This document shows positions 21,818-31,090 of a stretch of 64,000 bases of DNA, one piece after another. Every line of letters begins with the position of its first letter. Position 1 is the first letter of the stretch. The stretch is from Bacteroidota bacterium (lineage in GTDB: Bacteria; Bacteroidota; Bacteroidia; Chitinophagales; Saprospiraceae). The notes below the pieces were generated by a model, which made no database searches, was not told the origin of the DNA, and was given only the letters and a program-made list of their open reading frames with translations. Made by a program: the position numbers and the translations under genes. The stretch is from the NCBI GenBank assembly GCA_029557915.1, contig JAKQHS010000094.1, positions 1 through 64,000 of the forward strand, written 5' to 3'.

Positions 21818-22258
21818 ATGAAGCAATTCCTGATTTTATTCTTTTTGATCCTGGCCTCCGGACTTAACGGCCAGAACAGCAGCACGACCTGGAATACCTT
21901 GGGTAAAATCACTTTTAAAAAGGAATTCGACGCAGCCCTGGGCTTTAAGATCGACAAACCCATTTTCGGTGAGGAGATCAAAGCGCTGTCCGGCAAAATC
22001 GTTGAAATCAAAGGATATATCATTCCCACCGACGGATATAAAAGCCATACTGAATTTATCCTGTCCGCCTTTCCTTACAATATGTGTTTCTTTTGCGGAG
22101 GCGCGGGACCGGAAACCGTCATGGAAATTTATGCCAAGACCCCGGTAAAATTCACCTCGGAAGCCGTCACGCTCAGGGGGAAACTGGAGCTGAATGAAAA
22201 TGATGTCAACCGCCTGATTTATGCGATGACGGAAGCCGAGCAGGTCGATGCAAAATAA
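21818..22258 (+). CDS. exported DUF3299-like protein
   Basis: 146 aa with a clear signal peptide (MKQFLILFFLILASGLNGQN). The mature part carries the DUF3299-type pattern: LSGKIVEIKGYIIPTDGY, then FFCGGAGPETVMEIY with two cysteines close together, then a beta-strand region VTLRGKLELN. The family is small, periplasmic and of unknown biochemical role; it is often found next to transport or redox genes. It is not recognisable as an enzyme. An alternative name would be OB-like periplasmic protein. Confidence 0.7.
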   Translation: MKQFLILFFLILASGLNGQNSSTTWNTLGKITFKKEFDAALGFKIDKPIFGEEIKALSGKIVEIKGYIIPTDGYKSHTEFILSAFPYNMCFFCGGAGPETVMEIYAKTPVKFTSEAVTLRGKLELNENDVNRLIYAMTEAEQVDAK

Positions 22259-22334
22259 ACTCAGCCCGTTCTAGTTTTCTTAAATTTTAATACTCTTATA
22301 ACAAAACAGATCCTGATATGGTTTTGAGATCAAA

Positions 22335-22342
22335 TATTTTTG
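22335..22342 (+). promoter_or_regulatory. -7 element (TATTTTTG) of the DUF2911 gene
   Basis: It matches TAnnTTTG, 26 bp before the ATG at 22369. No convincing -33 element is visible. Confidence 0.4.
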
Positions 22343-22368
22343 CGAATTATTCATTAACTAAAATTCAT

Positions 22369-22866
22369 ATGAAAAAAATCTTCCTGATTGCCCTGCTGGG
22401 CATGTTTGCTTTCGAAAGCATGGCCCAGGCTGCCAAAGCAAGCCCTGCGATGAGCACCGAAAATGACCTCATTAAGATTACTTACGGAGCCCCCTCCAAA
22501 AAAGGCCGTGAAATCTTCGGAGCCCTCGTGCCTTACAACGCCGTATGGCGTACCGGAGCCAACGAAGCCACCGAAATCACCTTCAAAAAAGATGTGGATT
22601 TTGCAGGCAAGATGGTAAAAGCCGGCACCTACACCCTGTTCACCATCCCCACTGAAAAAGAATGGACCATCATCCTGAATTCTGAGCTCAAACAATGGGG
22701 CGCATACGGTTATGATAAAATCAAAGGTAAAAACGTTGCGGAAGTAAAAGTGCCGGCCGGCATGGCTTCAGAAGCCCTGGAATTATTCACTATAACGGCT
22801 ACCGCCAAAGGGTTTGACATTCTCTGGGACAAAACCAAGGTGAGTGTTCCGGTGAAAGGAGTGTAG
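22369..22866 (+). CDS. DUF2911 family exported protein
   Basis: 165 aa from the ATG at 22369, which starts a standard signal peptide (MKKIFLIALLGMFAFESMAQ); a frame 17 codons longer lacks one. The body shows DUF2911 signatures: ITYGAPSKKGREIFGALVPY, WRTGANEATEITF, AGTYTLFTIP and WTIILN. DUF2911 proteins are abundant secreted or periplasmic proteins of Bacteroidota with no known activity. The stop codon TAG is the first part of an 8-bp repeat array. Confidence 0.9.
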   Translation: MKKIFLIALLGMFAFESMAQAAKASPAMSTENDLIKITYGAPSKKGREIFGALVPYNAVWRTGANEATEITFKKDVDFAGKMVKAGTYTLFTIPTEKEWTIILNSELKQWGAYGYDKIKGKNVAEVKVPAGMASEALELFTITATAKGFDILWDKTKVSVPVKGV

Positions 22867-22912
22867 TTAGTCAGTTAGTCAGTTAGCCAGTTAATCAGTT
22901 AACTAGTTAATC
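22865..22912. repeat. 8-bp-period tandem array (AGTTAGTC)
   Basis: Six octamers: AGTTAGTC twice, then AGTTAGCC, AGTTAATC, AGTTAACT, AGTTAATC. The first unit overlaps the DUF2911 stop codon. Because 8 is not a multiple of 3, TAG/TAA recur in all three frames. Confidence 0.9.
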
Positions 22913-22928
22913 AGTAACCGAAAAATAT

Positions 22929-22965
22929 AAGCGATGCGATGGAAAGATCGTGTCGCTTTTTTTTT
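22929..22965 (+). terminator. terminator after the DUF2911 gene
   Basis: AAGCGATGCGAT and ATCGTGTCGCTT form a stem with a 2x2 internal mismatch around GGAAAG, followed by a run of nine T. Confidence 0.8.
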
Positions 22966-22967
22966 AG

Positions 22968-23009
22968 GGGTGAGGATTGAGGGGTGAGGATTGAGGATTG
23001 AGGGGTGAT
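22968..23009. repeat. 7-bp-period tandem array (GGGTGAG/GATTGAG)
   Basis: Six heptamers alternating GGGTGAG and GATTGAG, ending exactly at the cyclase stop codon (23010-23012). Confidence 0.9.
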
Positions 23010-24620
23010 TCAGTTTTCCACAAAATACATATCCACCAGGCCTTTGTTTTTGGCGGGGATCTTGCCGCGGTATTCGCATTTGAAAATATCCTTTACCTTC
23101 TCGTAGGTCTCGCCGGAAATGTTGATCTTGCCTTTTTCGCTCGATTGTTCGAGCCTTGCGGCCATGTTGACCGTATCGCCCCAGATATCGTAGGCAAACT
23201 TTTTGCTGCCGATCACCCCGGCGGCCACAGGCCCCATATGAATGCCGATCCGGATGTCCATGCGGGCCTTCCCAAGGCCTTCGCGTTCTTCATTCCAGGC
23301 ATCCAGCCAGACCTGAATCTCTTTTGCCGCATTGATCATCTCCACAATCTGGTTGCCTTTCCCTTCTTCCGGAAGGCCTCCGGCAAACATATAACAGTCG
23401 CCGATCGTTTTGATTTTTTCCAGATCGTATTTGGCAATGATCTCATCAAAGGCCTTAAAGCAGGTGTTCAGTTCCCCGATCAGTTTCTGAGGATCGGTCA
23501 CTCCGGCAATGGTGGTGAAGCCTACAAAATCGGCAAAACAAACCGTAACTTCTTCAAAATGGCTGGCTTTGGTAAACCCGTTGTTTTTTAACTCGGAGGC
23601 GACGGTGGCGGGCAGGATGTTGAGCAGGAGTTGGTCCGAGCGCTGACGTTCGGCTTCGATCAGGGCATTTTTTTCCTGCAACAGTTTGGCATTCTGACGG
23701 CTTTTGATGAACCCGTAAAAACTCGATCCGAACAAGCCCAGGAGGGCAATGGATGTCGCGATGTAAAAATTGCGTTTGGAACGGCTTTCACTCAACATCA
23801 GGTCCTGGTTTTTCAGTCTCTCCATATTGAGGCTGTCCTGGGATTGCATAAACACAATCATTTCCTGTTGTTCTTTGCGGATCAACTCTTCGCGCATCTG
23901 TTCCAGGGACATCAGGTTGATCTCATTCTTTTTCTTCTCCAGGTCTTGCTGGATTTTACGGCTTTCCTGCCTGAGTTTGGCCTGGTCGGTCACCAGGCTG
24001 TTGTGGAGGGAGAGCTGTTCCGTCAGGGCTTTATTTAAGTTTTCCTTTTCCTCCGCCAATCTCTTTTTTTCCGCTTCTATGCTTTCTTTCTCCGCTTCAA
24101 TATTGACGATTTCCGCTTTCAGGTTTTCGGCCTGGGAACCTAATTGTTCCAGGGACTGGCCTTTCCGGAGTTTGGAAATCGCATAATCGATTTCGGAGAG
24201 GGCCTGTTTATCATTTTTCAGTGTCGCAAGCACCCTTAGCTGGTTTAAATTATCCAGGATCAGGCCCTGGTTTTTGATGTTCCCTTTGATCAGCAGGTCG
24301 TTGCTTTTCTCAAAACGGCTTTCGGCTTTTTTATTCTGGGCCATCAGGGCCTTGCCCTGACGGTTTAGGGCCATGGCCTGCAATTCAACGCTTTTGGTTT
24401 TCCTGGCCGCACGCTCGGCTTCTTCCGCCAGGGATAAAGCTTTATCAAATTTTCCCTGCTGGATCAGCGTGTCACACATCAGGATGAGCTGGTGAATCTG
24501 ATCCCTGTTGTATTCGCCCCCGCCGGATTTTGTGTATTCCAGCCCGGGGCCGGCATGAAGAATATCTTTATATGAAAAGACGAAGGAACATACAAGCAGC
24601 AGTGTAAGTATCTTTTTCAT
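23010..24620 (-). CDS. class III adenylate cyclase with periplasmic TPR/coiled-coil sensor region
   Basis: 536 aa. A signal peptide (1-23) is followed by a TPR-like region (about 35-150), a long charged coiled coil (about 155-280), one membrane helix (about 288-308), a short linker and a C-terminal catalytic domain (about 345-535). Metal aspartates are in VCFADFVGFT and TIGDCY. The adenine-selecting pair appears as the Lys of IKTIGD and the Asp of YDIWGDTVNM, so cAMP is the likely product. The architecture places the sensor outside the cytoplasm and the cyclase inside, so an extracytoplasmic signal may be transmitted through the coiled coil. It is monocistronic. Confidence 0.88.
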   Translation of the reverse strand: MKKILTLLLVCSFVFSYKDILHAGPGLEYTKSGGGEYNRDQIHQLILMCDTLIQQGKFDKALSLAEEAERAARKTKSVELQAMALNRQGKALMAQNKKAESRFEKSNDLLIKGNIKNQGLILDNLNQLRVLATLKNDKQALSEIDYAISKLRKGQSLEQLGSQAENLKAEIVNIEAEKESIEAEKKRLAEEKENLNKALTEQLSLHNSLVTDQAKLRQESRKIQQDLEKKKNEINLMSLEQMREELIRKEQQEMIVFMQSQDSLNMERLKNQDLMLSESRSKRNFYIATSIALLGLFGSSFYGFIKSRQNAKLLQEKNALIEAERQRSDQLLLNILPATVASELKNNGFTKASHFEEVTVCFADFVGFTTIAGVTDPQKLIGELNTCFKAFDEIIAKYDLEKIKTIGDCYMFAGGLPEEGKGNQIVEMINAAKEIQVWLDAWNEEREGLGKARMDIRIGIHMGPVAAGVIGSKKFAYDIWGDTVNMAARLEQSSEKGKINISGETYEKVKDIFKCEYRGKIPAKNKGLVDMYFVEN

Positions 24621-24701
24621 GTCAGGAAATTCTGTTTATAAAATTACGTCTTTAAATCGGTTTTTATTGAACCGCAGTCACCATTTAATGTAAAAGGCTT
24701 A

Positions 24702-24721
24702 ACGGGTGTCCGGGCACCCGT
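24702..24721 (-). terminator. hairpin downstream of proS
   Basis: ACGGGTG pairs with CACCCGT around a 6-nt loop in the gap between proS and the cyclase gene. The T-tract on the minus strand is interrupted, so termination may be partial. Confidence 0.45.
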
Positions 24722-24796
24722 CCTTAAATTTAACCCCTGGTTTAGTTAAATTATTTTTTGACCCTTTGAAACCAGGCCTTAGCGTAAAGGGCAGGA

Positions 24797-26263
24797 TCAG
24801 TATGCCCGGGCCATGATCACCCTTCCTGAGGACGGCCTGCCGGTCAGGAGGCAGCGGCCTTTCTCTTCCGGCTGGTCGACCGGTATACACCGGATGGTAG
24901 CCTTGGTCTCCTCTTTTAACCTGGCTTCTGACTCCGGCGTTCCATCCCAATGGCAATAAAAAAAGCCCCCGGGTTCCTCTATCCTTTCCTTAAATTCTTC
25001 ATAGGAATCGATATAATGACTGTTGTCCGACCTAAACTTCAAGGCCTTTTCAAACAAGTCGTGCTGAATCCGCACCAACAGCTCTTCAATATAACCGGCC
25101 ACCCCATCGATCGGCACCATCACTTTTTCCCTGGTATCCCTTCGCACCACTTCGACCTGGTTGTTTTCCAGGTCCCTCATGCCCATACCTATCCGGACAG
25201 GAACTCCATACATTTCATTCTGGGCGAATTTAAAGCCCGGGCGGTTCCGCTCGTCCTTGTCGTAAGAGGCGGTAATCCCCTTGTCCTTTAAAGCTTTGAG
25301 AATCTGTTCCGTTTTTTCGTCCAGGGCGGGAGCCGGCTTGGGAATGGGGATGATGACCACCTGGAGCGGGGCCATCCGGGGCGGCAACACCAGGCCGTCG
25401 TCGTCCGAATGGGTCATGATCATGCCTCCCACCATGCGGGTGCTCACCCCCCAACTGGTTGCCCAGACGAACTCATTCTGATTTTTTTCGGTCAGGAAGG
25501 TCACATTAAAGGCCTTCGCAAAATTTTGTCCGAGGAAATGAGAGGTACCTGCCTGCAGCGCTTTGTTGTCCTGCATCAGCGCTTCGATGGTATAGGTTTC
25601 CACGGCTCCGGCAAACCGTTCCGAAGCCGTTTTCCGCCCTTTGATGACCGGCATGGCCAGTTCATCTTCAACAAAACGGGCATAGATCTCATGGATCCTC
25701 GCGGTCTCCTCTATGGCCTCTTCAGCGGTGGCATGCGCAGTATGCCCTTCCTGCCACAAAAATTCAGTGGTCCTCAAAAAGGGCCGGGTCCGCATCTCCC
25801 ACCGAACTACGTTGGCCCATTGATTGATGAGCAAAGGCAGGTCGCGGTAACTCTGTATCCAGTCTCTATAGGTATTCCAGATGATGGTTTCACTCGTCGG
25901 CCTCACCACCAGTTCTTCTTCCAGCAGGGCTTCGGGATCTACGATGAGGCCTTTCCCCCCCGGATCTTTTTTCAGGCGATGGTGGGTGACCACGGCGCAT
26001 TCTTTGGCGAAGCCTTCCACGTGTTCCGCTTCCTTGCTCAAAAAACTTTTCGGAATAAACAAGGGAAAGTAAGCGTTGACATGGCCGGTGTCTTTGAAAC
26101 GTTTATCCAGCTTGGCCTGTATTTTTTCCCAGATGGCATAACCCCTGGGTTTGATGACCATGCAGCCCCGGACGGCGGAATGGTCCGCCAGGTCTGCTTT
26201 CTGTACAAGGTCCAGATACCATTGGGCATAATTTTCCGCCCTTGCCGTGATTTCCTTTGCCAT
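24797..26263 (-). CDS. proS: proline--tRNA ligase (archaeal/eukaryotic-type, short form)
   Basis: Class II synthetase, 488 aa from the ATG at 26263 ([20 protein letters not shown]); the longer frame starts at a TTG and adds 13 uncharacteristic residues. Motif 2 is within [21 protein letters not shown] and motif 3 near [14 protein letters not shown]. An anticodon-binding domain follows (QVVIIPIPK), then a C-terminal zinc-like/tail domain ending ARAY. It lacks the editing insertion of the long bacterial ProRS, as in other Bacteroidota. It is a single gene. Confidence 0.96.
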   Translation of the reverse strand: MAKEITARAENYAQWYLDLVQKADLADHSAVRGCMVIKPRGYAIWEKIQAKLDKRFKDTGHVNAYFPLFIPKSFLSKEAEHVEGFAKECAVVTHHRLKKDPGGKGLIVDPEALLEEELVVRPTSETIIWNTYRDWIQSYRDLPLLINQWANVVRWEMRTRPFLRTTEFLWQEGHTAHATAEEAIEETARIHEIYARFVEDELAMPVIKGRKTASERFAGAVETYTIEALMQDNKALQAGTSHFLGQNFAKAFNVTFLTEKNQNEFVWATSWGVSTRMVGGMIMTHSDDDGLVLPPRMAPLQVVIIPIPKPAPALDEKTEQILKALKDKGITASYDKDERNRPGFKFAQNEMYGVPVRIGMGMRDLENNQVEVVRRDTREKVMVPIDGVAGYIEELLVRIQHDLFEKALKFRSDNSHYIDSYEEFKERIEEPGGFFYCHWDGTPESEARLKEETKATIRCIPVDQPEEKGRCLLTGRPSSGRVIMARAY

Positions 26264-26299
26264 AATTCCCCCAGGTAACTTTTTTGCTGATGAATCCGT

Positions 26300-26307
26300 C
26301 AAATTTA
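26300..26307 (-). promoter_or_regulatory. proS -7 element (TAAATTTG)
   Basis: The minus-strand TAAATTTG lies 37 bp upstream of the proS ATG and fits TAnnTTTG. A -33 box is not obvious. Confidence 0.4.
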
Positions 26308-26462
26308 TATGAAAATGAATATTGTGTCAGGGCTTGCTTTTAACGTACCGCACAATCATTATTAATTCTATTTAACATAATATGAGGCACAAAATTAATA
26401 ATTTAGATGTTGAAAAGATAAGCGTACTCCAAATTGCTCAAACAATTAAACAAAAAGCCAAA

Positions 26463-27899
26463 ATGAAAAAAAGTTTTCTCCGAGTAATGATCCTTGCGCT
26501 GGCCACGGGTGCGTTTTCTGCATCCGCCCAGTACGATGACATTTACTACAGTTCCGGGGCCGCCCGGAGCAGGCCAAAACCCGTGAGCAATCAGGCTGAT
26601 TATTATGGCAACGAACGTTATGATGATCAGGAGGCCTATTACGAGGAGGATTACGATGCCTATGACGACGAAGCCTATAACTACCTGGACGAGTACGATT
26701 ACAGTTATACCCACCGGATCCGTCGCTTTCACCGTCCGCTGATCGGCCGCGGGTTTTACGACCCGTTTTATTGGGATCCCTGGTATTTTGATCCCTTTTA
26801 TTATTCCAGGGGATTTGGATTCATCACGCCAAGGATCGGTATAGGGTTTTTCTCATTTTATGATTTTAACCGGTGGAACAGGTGGCAACGGTTCAACAGT
26901 TACCGATACTGGGATCCCTGGGCTTTCAGCTACTGGTCTTACGACCCCTTCCTTTTTAACCGCTACAACAATTTTTATTGGGCTGGTAACGCCTGGTGCC
27001 CCACCAGCTGGTACTCCAATAACTATTATATCAACAATAATTTCTGGGGCAACCGGTACAACGGGACTTATCAGCCGAGGTATTATACGGACAACAATTC
27101 CTTTTTCGGGCCCCGGAGATACGGAACGACCACGACGGGGGACCGCGGTCCCAGCAGATCTTCCACCAGGATATTCTCCGAACCGACCGGAAACAGCACG
27201 GGTCAACCGCTGAGGCGCACCACTCCGAGGGATGTGGAAACCACCGTGGTAAGGGAAAGAAATGTACCCATCAGCCGTAACCAGCCCAAAGCTGCCGAAG
27301 GATCTTCAGACCGTATCAGCCCAAGGGGCAATAACGAATCCAGCCGGGCCACGCAGACCGAAAAACCCAGGAGTTTCCGGGATTTTGACAACAATACCCA
27401 GGATAACAATCAAAGAAACGCCCCTAGATTTAATGATCCTTCCAACCAGGAAAGAAACCGCAATATGGAAAGTCCGAGGAGGAATGAACCCATTTCCACT
27501 CCTCAATCTCCCAGGAGTGACGGAAACAACGGAAGCGGGAGCAGCAGGAGTGGTTCTGTGAGCCCCAGGAACAATGACGGCCTGCAGAGCCGGCAAATGG
27601 ACATGGCACCCCGTAATCATCCTTACCTGGAAACTCCAAGCGGGTCTACCCGGATGCGTTTACCGGAAAGGGAAACACCAAGTTATTCCGCTCCCAGGAC
27701 CAATGGCAACTCCAATAATTCGATTTTCCGGGGTTCCGGCAACAGCGGAAGTTCGGGAAACAGAACTTTTAATACCCCCTCCAGGTCCGGCAACAGCGGG
27801 TTCTCGGGATCTTCTCCATCATCCGGAGGCTCCCGGAGCAGTGGAGGTTCTGCACCCCAGAGCAGCGGAGGCGGAAGGACTTCCCCACGCAATCAATGA
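26463..27899 (+). CDS. exported aromatic-rich, low-complexity protein
   Basis: 478 aa from the ATG at 26463, which begins a signal peptide (MKKSFLRVMILALATGAFSA, cleavage after SAQ); an upstream in-frame ATG adds 27 residues that look like leader sequence. Three zones follow: an acidic Tyr/Asp-rich stretch (about 25-80), a strikingly aromatic zone (about 85-220) of W/Y/F with repeated DP (FYDPFYWDPWYFDPFYY), and a long Ser/Arg/Asn/Gly/Pro-rich, probably disordered C-terminal half. No enzyme motif is visible. It is probably a surface or extracellular-matrix structural protein. A strong terminator follows. Confidence 0.75.
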   Translation: MKKSFLRVMILALATGAFSASAQYDDIYYSSGAARSRPKPVSNQADYYGNERYDDQEAYYEEDYDAYDDEAYNYLDEYDYSYTHRIRRFHRPLIGRGFYDPFYWDPWYFDPFYYSRGFGFITPRIGIGFFSFYDFNRWNRWQRFNSYRYWDPWAFSYWSYDPFLFNRYNNFYWAGNAWCPTSWYSNNYYINNNFWGNRYNGTYQPRYYTDNNSFFGPRRYGTTTTGDRGPSRSSTRIFSEPTGNSTGQPLRRTTPRDVETTVVRERNVPISRNQPKAAEGSSDRISPRGNNESSRATQTEKPRSFRDFDNNTQDNNQRNAPRFNDPSNQERNRNMESPRRNEPISTPQSPRSDGNNGSGSSRSGSVSPRNNDGLQSRQMDMAPRNHPYLETPSGSTRMRLPERETPSYSAPRTNGNSNNSIFRGSGNSGSSGNRTFNTPSRSGNSGFSGSSPSSGGSRSSGGSAPQSSGGGRTSPRNQ

Positions 27900-27915
27900 T
27901 TGGATAAAAAAACCC

Positions 27916-27951
27916 AAATGGGTGTTATCCTTTGGATTACACCCATTTTTT
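27916..27951 (+). terminator. terminator after the aromatic-rich protein gene
   Basis: AAATGGGTGTTATCC pairs with GGATTACACCCATTT (one mismatch) around a TTT loop and is followed by further T. Confidence 0.9.
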
Positions 27952-27994
27952 ATACCCGGAAGTGAAAAAATTAACATATTTAGAATAAGGATAT

Positions 27995-29455
27995 ATGAAA
28001 AAACCCATTTTGTTCGCCCTCACTTTTTCGTTGTCTTTCTGGCTCAGCGGTCAAAATGCCAGCGACGCCCTCAGGTACTCCCTGACTGATCCGGTAGGGA
28101 CCGCCCGGTCCGTGGCTGTCGGGGGCAGCATGGGAGCCATAGGGGCCGAATTCGGCGGGCTTACGGAAAATCCCGCCGGGCTTGGCGCCTATCATTTTTC
28201 AGAATTTGTTTTTTCTCCCGCTTTGTTTTATAACCAGGTAAAATCTTCCCTCAAAGGATCGGCTTTTCTTCAGGAAAACAAATACGGTGCAGGCATCGAC
28301 AATCTGGGAATCGTCATCGTACGAAACGGTTATGAAGGATCCTCTTGGAAAAAAGTCAATTTTGCCATTGGTTTCAACCGTCTCAATGACTACAACCGCA
28401 ACCTCTATTTTGAAGGAGCCACCACCGGCAGCATCACGGATCATTGGCGGGAACAGGCATTGCACCTCAACCCGGACGATCTCGACGATTTTGCAAGCGG
28501 CCTGGCCTATGAGACCGGAGCGATCTTTGATTCCAACAATGACGGGGTATATGAAAGCGATTTTATGGACCATGCAAACAAAGCGGTGTTCAAAAGCCAG
28601 TCTGTTGAATCCAGGGGCCATCAATCGGAACTCAACTTTGCCCTTGGGGCCAATTATAAAGACCGGCTCATGCTGGGCGCCTCCCTCGGGATTCCCCTCA
28701 TTTCTTTCCGGGAGGAAAAAAGCTATGAGGAAGCAGATCCCGAAAACCTCAATCCCGTATTTGAAAACCTGGGATACACGGAGTTTCTTAAAACGGAAGG
28801 AAGCGGGATAAATTTAAAACTGGGCGCCCTGTTCAAATTTCACAACCTGTTCCGACTGGGACTATCCTTCCAGTCCCCTTCATTTCTTGAGATTGACGAG
28901 ACGTATGAAACCTCAGCCAGTTACAGTTACCTCGACCAGGGGCAAATCCAGTCTTATGAAGCCTCTTCCCCCCAAACCGGAATATTCACTTATAAAATCG
29001 CCACCCCCCTGCGTGCAGGCGCCAGTTTCGGTTCCGTCCTCGGCAAGAATGGATTTATCGGAGCTTCCGTGGAGTACGTGGATTATACCCAATCCAGTTT
29101 TTCCATGGACCGGGAATTCAGGGATTTCGAACGGGAACTCAACCAGGACATCGATAAACAATTCCAGACCGCATTAAATCTGCGGGCCGGGGCGGAAATC
29201 GCGATTGATGTCCTGCGTTTACGGGGAGGAGTGTTCCTCCAGGGTTCGCCTTATGCCAATGAAAACGAATTCACCACGACCTACAGCATTGGCCTGGGAG
29301 TCCGCGGAGGACGTTTCTTTTCCGATGTGGCCATGCGCCATACACGCTACGATGATGGGTATTTACCCTACACTACCGCTTCGAATGATCCCCAACTGGT
29401 CAATAACAAACACCAGCTCAACAGGCTGGTACTGACCCTGGGATACAAATTTTAG
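27995..29455 (+). CDS. OmpP1/FadL/TodX-family outer membrane transport protein
   Basis: 486 aa with a signal peptide (MKKPILFALTFSLSFWLSGQ) and the FadL-family hallmark near the mature N-terminus: GTARSVAVGGSMGAIGAEFG then LTENPAGLG. The rest alternates hydrophobic strands with turns, ending in an aromatic beta-signal (LTLGYKF). It is a beta-barrel likely passing hydrophobic compounds such as fatty acids or aromatics across the outer membrane; the substrate is not deducible. It ends 12 bp before the convergent SRPBCC gene. Confidence 0.88.
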   Translation: MKKPILFALTFSLSFWLSGQNASDALRYSLTDPVGTARSVAVGGSMGAIGAEFGGLTENPAGLGAYHFSEFVFSPALFYNQVKSSLKGSAFLQENKYGAGIDNLGIVIVRNGYEGSSWKKVNFAIGFNRLNDYNRNLYFEGATTGSITDHWREQALHLNPDDLDDFASGLAYETGAIFDSNNDGVYESDFMDHANKAVFKSQSVESRGHQSELNFALGANYKDRLMLGASLGIPLISFREEKSYEEADPENLNPVFENLGYTEFLKTEGSGINLKLGALFKFHNLFRLGLSFQSPSFLEIDETYETSASYSYLDQGQIQSYEASSPQTGIFTYKIATPLRAGASFGSVLGKNGFIGASVEYVDYTQSSFSMDREFRDFERELNQDIDKQFQTALNLRAGAEIAIDVLRLRGGVFLQGSPYANENEFTTTYSIGLGVRGGRFFSDVAMRHTRYDDGYLPYTTASNDPQLVNNKHQLNRLVLTLGYKF

Positions 29456-29467
29456 GTCAGAAACCGG

Positions 29468-30481
29468 TTATTTGGACACCGGATAAATCACCCGGGTCAG
29501 CCATTTTGCAGTATCCGGTTCCAGTTCAGGATCGGATAAATATTCTTCGATCACCGGAACCCTGCCGGTCAGCGCCTTTTCCCTGATATAGTCTTCCATA
29601 GCATAATGCGCCTCCCCCATTTTATCGTAAGCCCCGAAATAGTCCAGGCTCAATTCCGTACCGGCCGGGATTTCAAATGTTGAGAATCCGGGCACGGAGG
29701 CTTTGCCTTTTACCGGGATGCCCGCCACCATGTCCGTAGTACCCGCCGTTTCATCATAGGTAAAGTATAATCCCGCCGGCATCCCGTCCATCTCAATGCC
29801 CGCTTTTTGAATCGCGGCATATATTTTGCCAAATTGTTCTGCAAAAAAGGAAGTGATCTGGGGAATAGCCACGGTCTTTCGCATCCCGACAAAAAACCTG
29901 GCCGGATGTTCAGACTCATTTATCGTGTAGCCCCTGTATTTTTTATCCACCTCGGTTTCAATATAAGTCTTGAGTTTGTTCAGGCCTTTTTCAAAATCCG
30001 GGCCGAGCAATTTATCCATATTCATAAAGAGGTTCATGGCGTTCCAGGGAAAGGGGGTTTCGCTGTCAAAGGACCAGGTGGCCCGGGTGGCGCCGTCCTC
30101 TTCGGTCAGCTTCATGCCGATGGTGGCCTTGCTGGACCAGGGTTCTTCAAAAACAAGTTCCGAACCCACATAATCCGGGGCAATATTGGTAATCATCTGG
30201 TAGCCTTTTCCTACATCTTTATTTCCGCTCCAGGAATATTTTGAGCCCACGCTTCCATCCTCCCCTTCCAGGGTGACTTTCATTTCGGGGTCGTATTCCT
30301 GCCAGGGATTCCATGCTTTCTGGGTCGAAAACCGGCGTACCACATCCTGGACCGTGCTCACCGGGGCTTTGATCAGGGTGGTCCTTTCCAGGTGCACTTT
30401 TTTGGTGCTTACCAGGCCGAGGACCAGGAAGAGGGCCAGCAGGGTGAGGAGCAATAATCCGATATACTTCAACGCTTTCAT
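29468..30481 (-). CDS. SRPBCC-family protein with GyrI-like effector-binding domain
   Basis: 337 aa. A signal anchor (about residues 5-25, LLLLTLLALFLVLGLVST) is followed by a START/polyketide-cyclase-type domain (about 30-175: VHLERTTLIKAPVSTVQDVV, WNPWQEYDPEM) and a C-terminal GyrI-like small-molecule binding domain (about 190-335: PARFFVGMRKTVAIPQITSF, AGTELSLDYFGAYDKM). Both domains bind hydrophobic ligands; no catalytic residues are known. Its place beside a FadL-type porin may suggest handling of the imported ligand, which is inference from position only. Confidence 0.75.
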   Translation of the reverse strand: MKALKYIGLLLLTLLALFLVLGLVSTKKVHLERTTLIKAPVSTVQDVVRRFSTQKAWNPWQEYDPEMKVTLEGEDGSVGSKYSWSGNKDVGKGYQMITNIAPDYVGSELVFEEPWSSKATIGMKLTEEDGATRATWSFDSETPFPWNAMNLFMNMDKLLGPDFEKGLNKLKTYIETEVDKKYRGYTINESEHPARFFVGMRKTVAIPQITSFFAEQFGKIYAAIQKAGIEMDGMPAGLYFTYDETAGTTDMVAGIPVKGKASVPGFSTFEIPAGTELSLDYFGAYDKMGEAHYAMEDYIREKALTGRVPVIEEYLSDPELEPDTAKWLTRVIYPVSK

Positions 30482-30570
30482 AAAGGGATTTTTGGGTTAA
30501 GAAATGCAGAGTAAGGTTTTGCGAGGGAAATTATAATTGGACCTTAAAGGTAATCAATCGGGCAGAAAAA

Positions 30571-31074
30571 TCAGCCCGCCCATTTTCGCCAGGCCAGCCG
30601 AAGGACCACAAACAAAACCACGAGCAACAGGACCACCTGGTAAAAAGGCATATAGGAGAAAACGAAAATATGGGTTTTGTCCAGAAACCACATGGCCACC
30701 AGGACGGCCGAAATCATCAGGATCAGGCCGGTGAGCCGGCCAAAACCCGGAATGGATTCCAGCCGTACAAACCTTTTGATGATCATGAGGGTGATCAGCA
30801 TGACCAGCACCGGTAAAAACTGGGTGTACAGGTTGGACTCCCAGATGCTTTGCCGCTCAAACAAGAATAAATAGACATCCAGCGTGACGGCAAAAATGCC
30901 TGGAATACAGACAAAATAAACCAGGAAAGCATAAAGGTATTTCCAGGGCGCAAGATGTCCCTCTCCCCTGCTGAAAAGGCCGGTAAGGATTGCACTCAGG
31001 GGCACGGCAACCGAATAAAACAAGATCAGGGAAGGGTGCTCAGAAATGAAATCAAAAAACTGTTTTAAGGTCAT
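30571..31074 (-). CDS. membrane protein, five predicted helices, unknown function
   Basis: 167 aa, almost entirely hydrophobic, with helices near residues 15-35, 45-70, 83-100, 110-130 and 138-162. The N-terminus MTLKQFFDFISEHPSLILFY and the motif PGFGRLTGLILMISAVLVAM are distinctive, but I do not recognise the family. It lies 16 bp downstream of the biotin carrier gene and is probably the last gene of the bactofilin operon. Confidence 0.6.
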   Translation of the reverse strand: MTLKQFFDFISEHPSLILFYSVAVPLSAILTGLFSRGEGHLAPWKYLYAFLVYFVCIPGIFAVTLDVYLFLFERQSIWESNLYTQFLPVLVMLITLMIIKRFVRLESIPGFGRLTGLILMISAVLVAMWFLDKTHIFVFSYMPFYQVVLLLVVLFVVLRLAWRKWAG

Positions 31075-31090
31075 GCCCGAAGATACTACA

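Noticed and set aside
22865-23009. Tandem arrays as CRISPR repeats
   Set aside because: Units are 7-8 bp without spacers, and there are no cas genes in the window.
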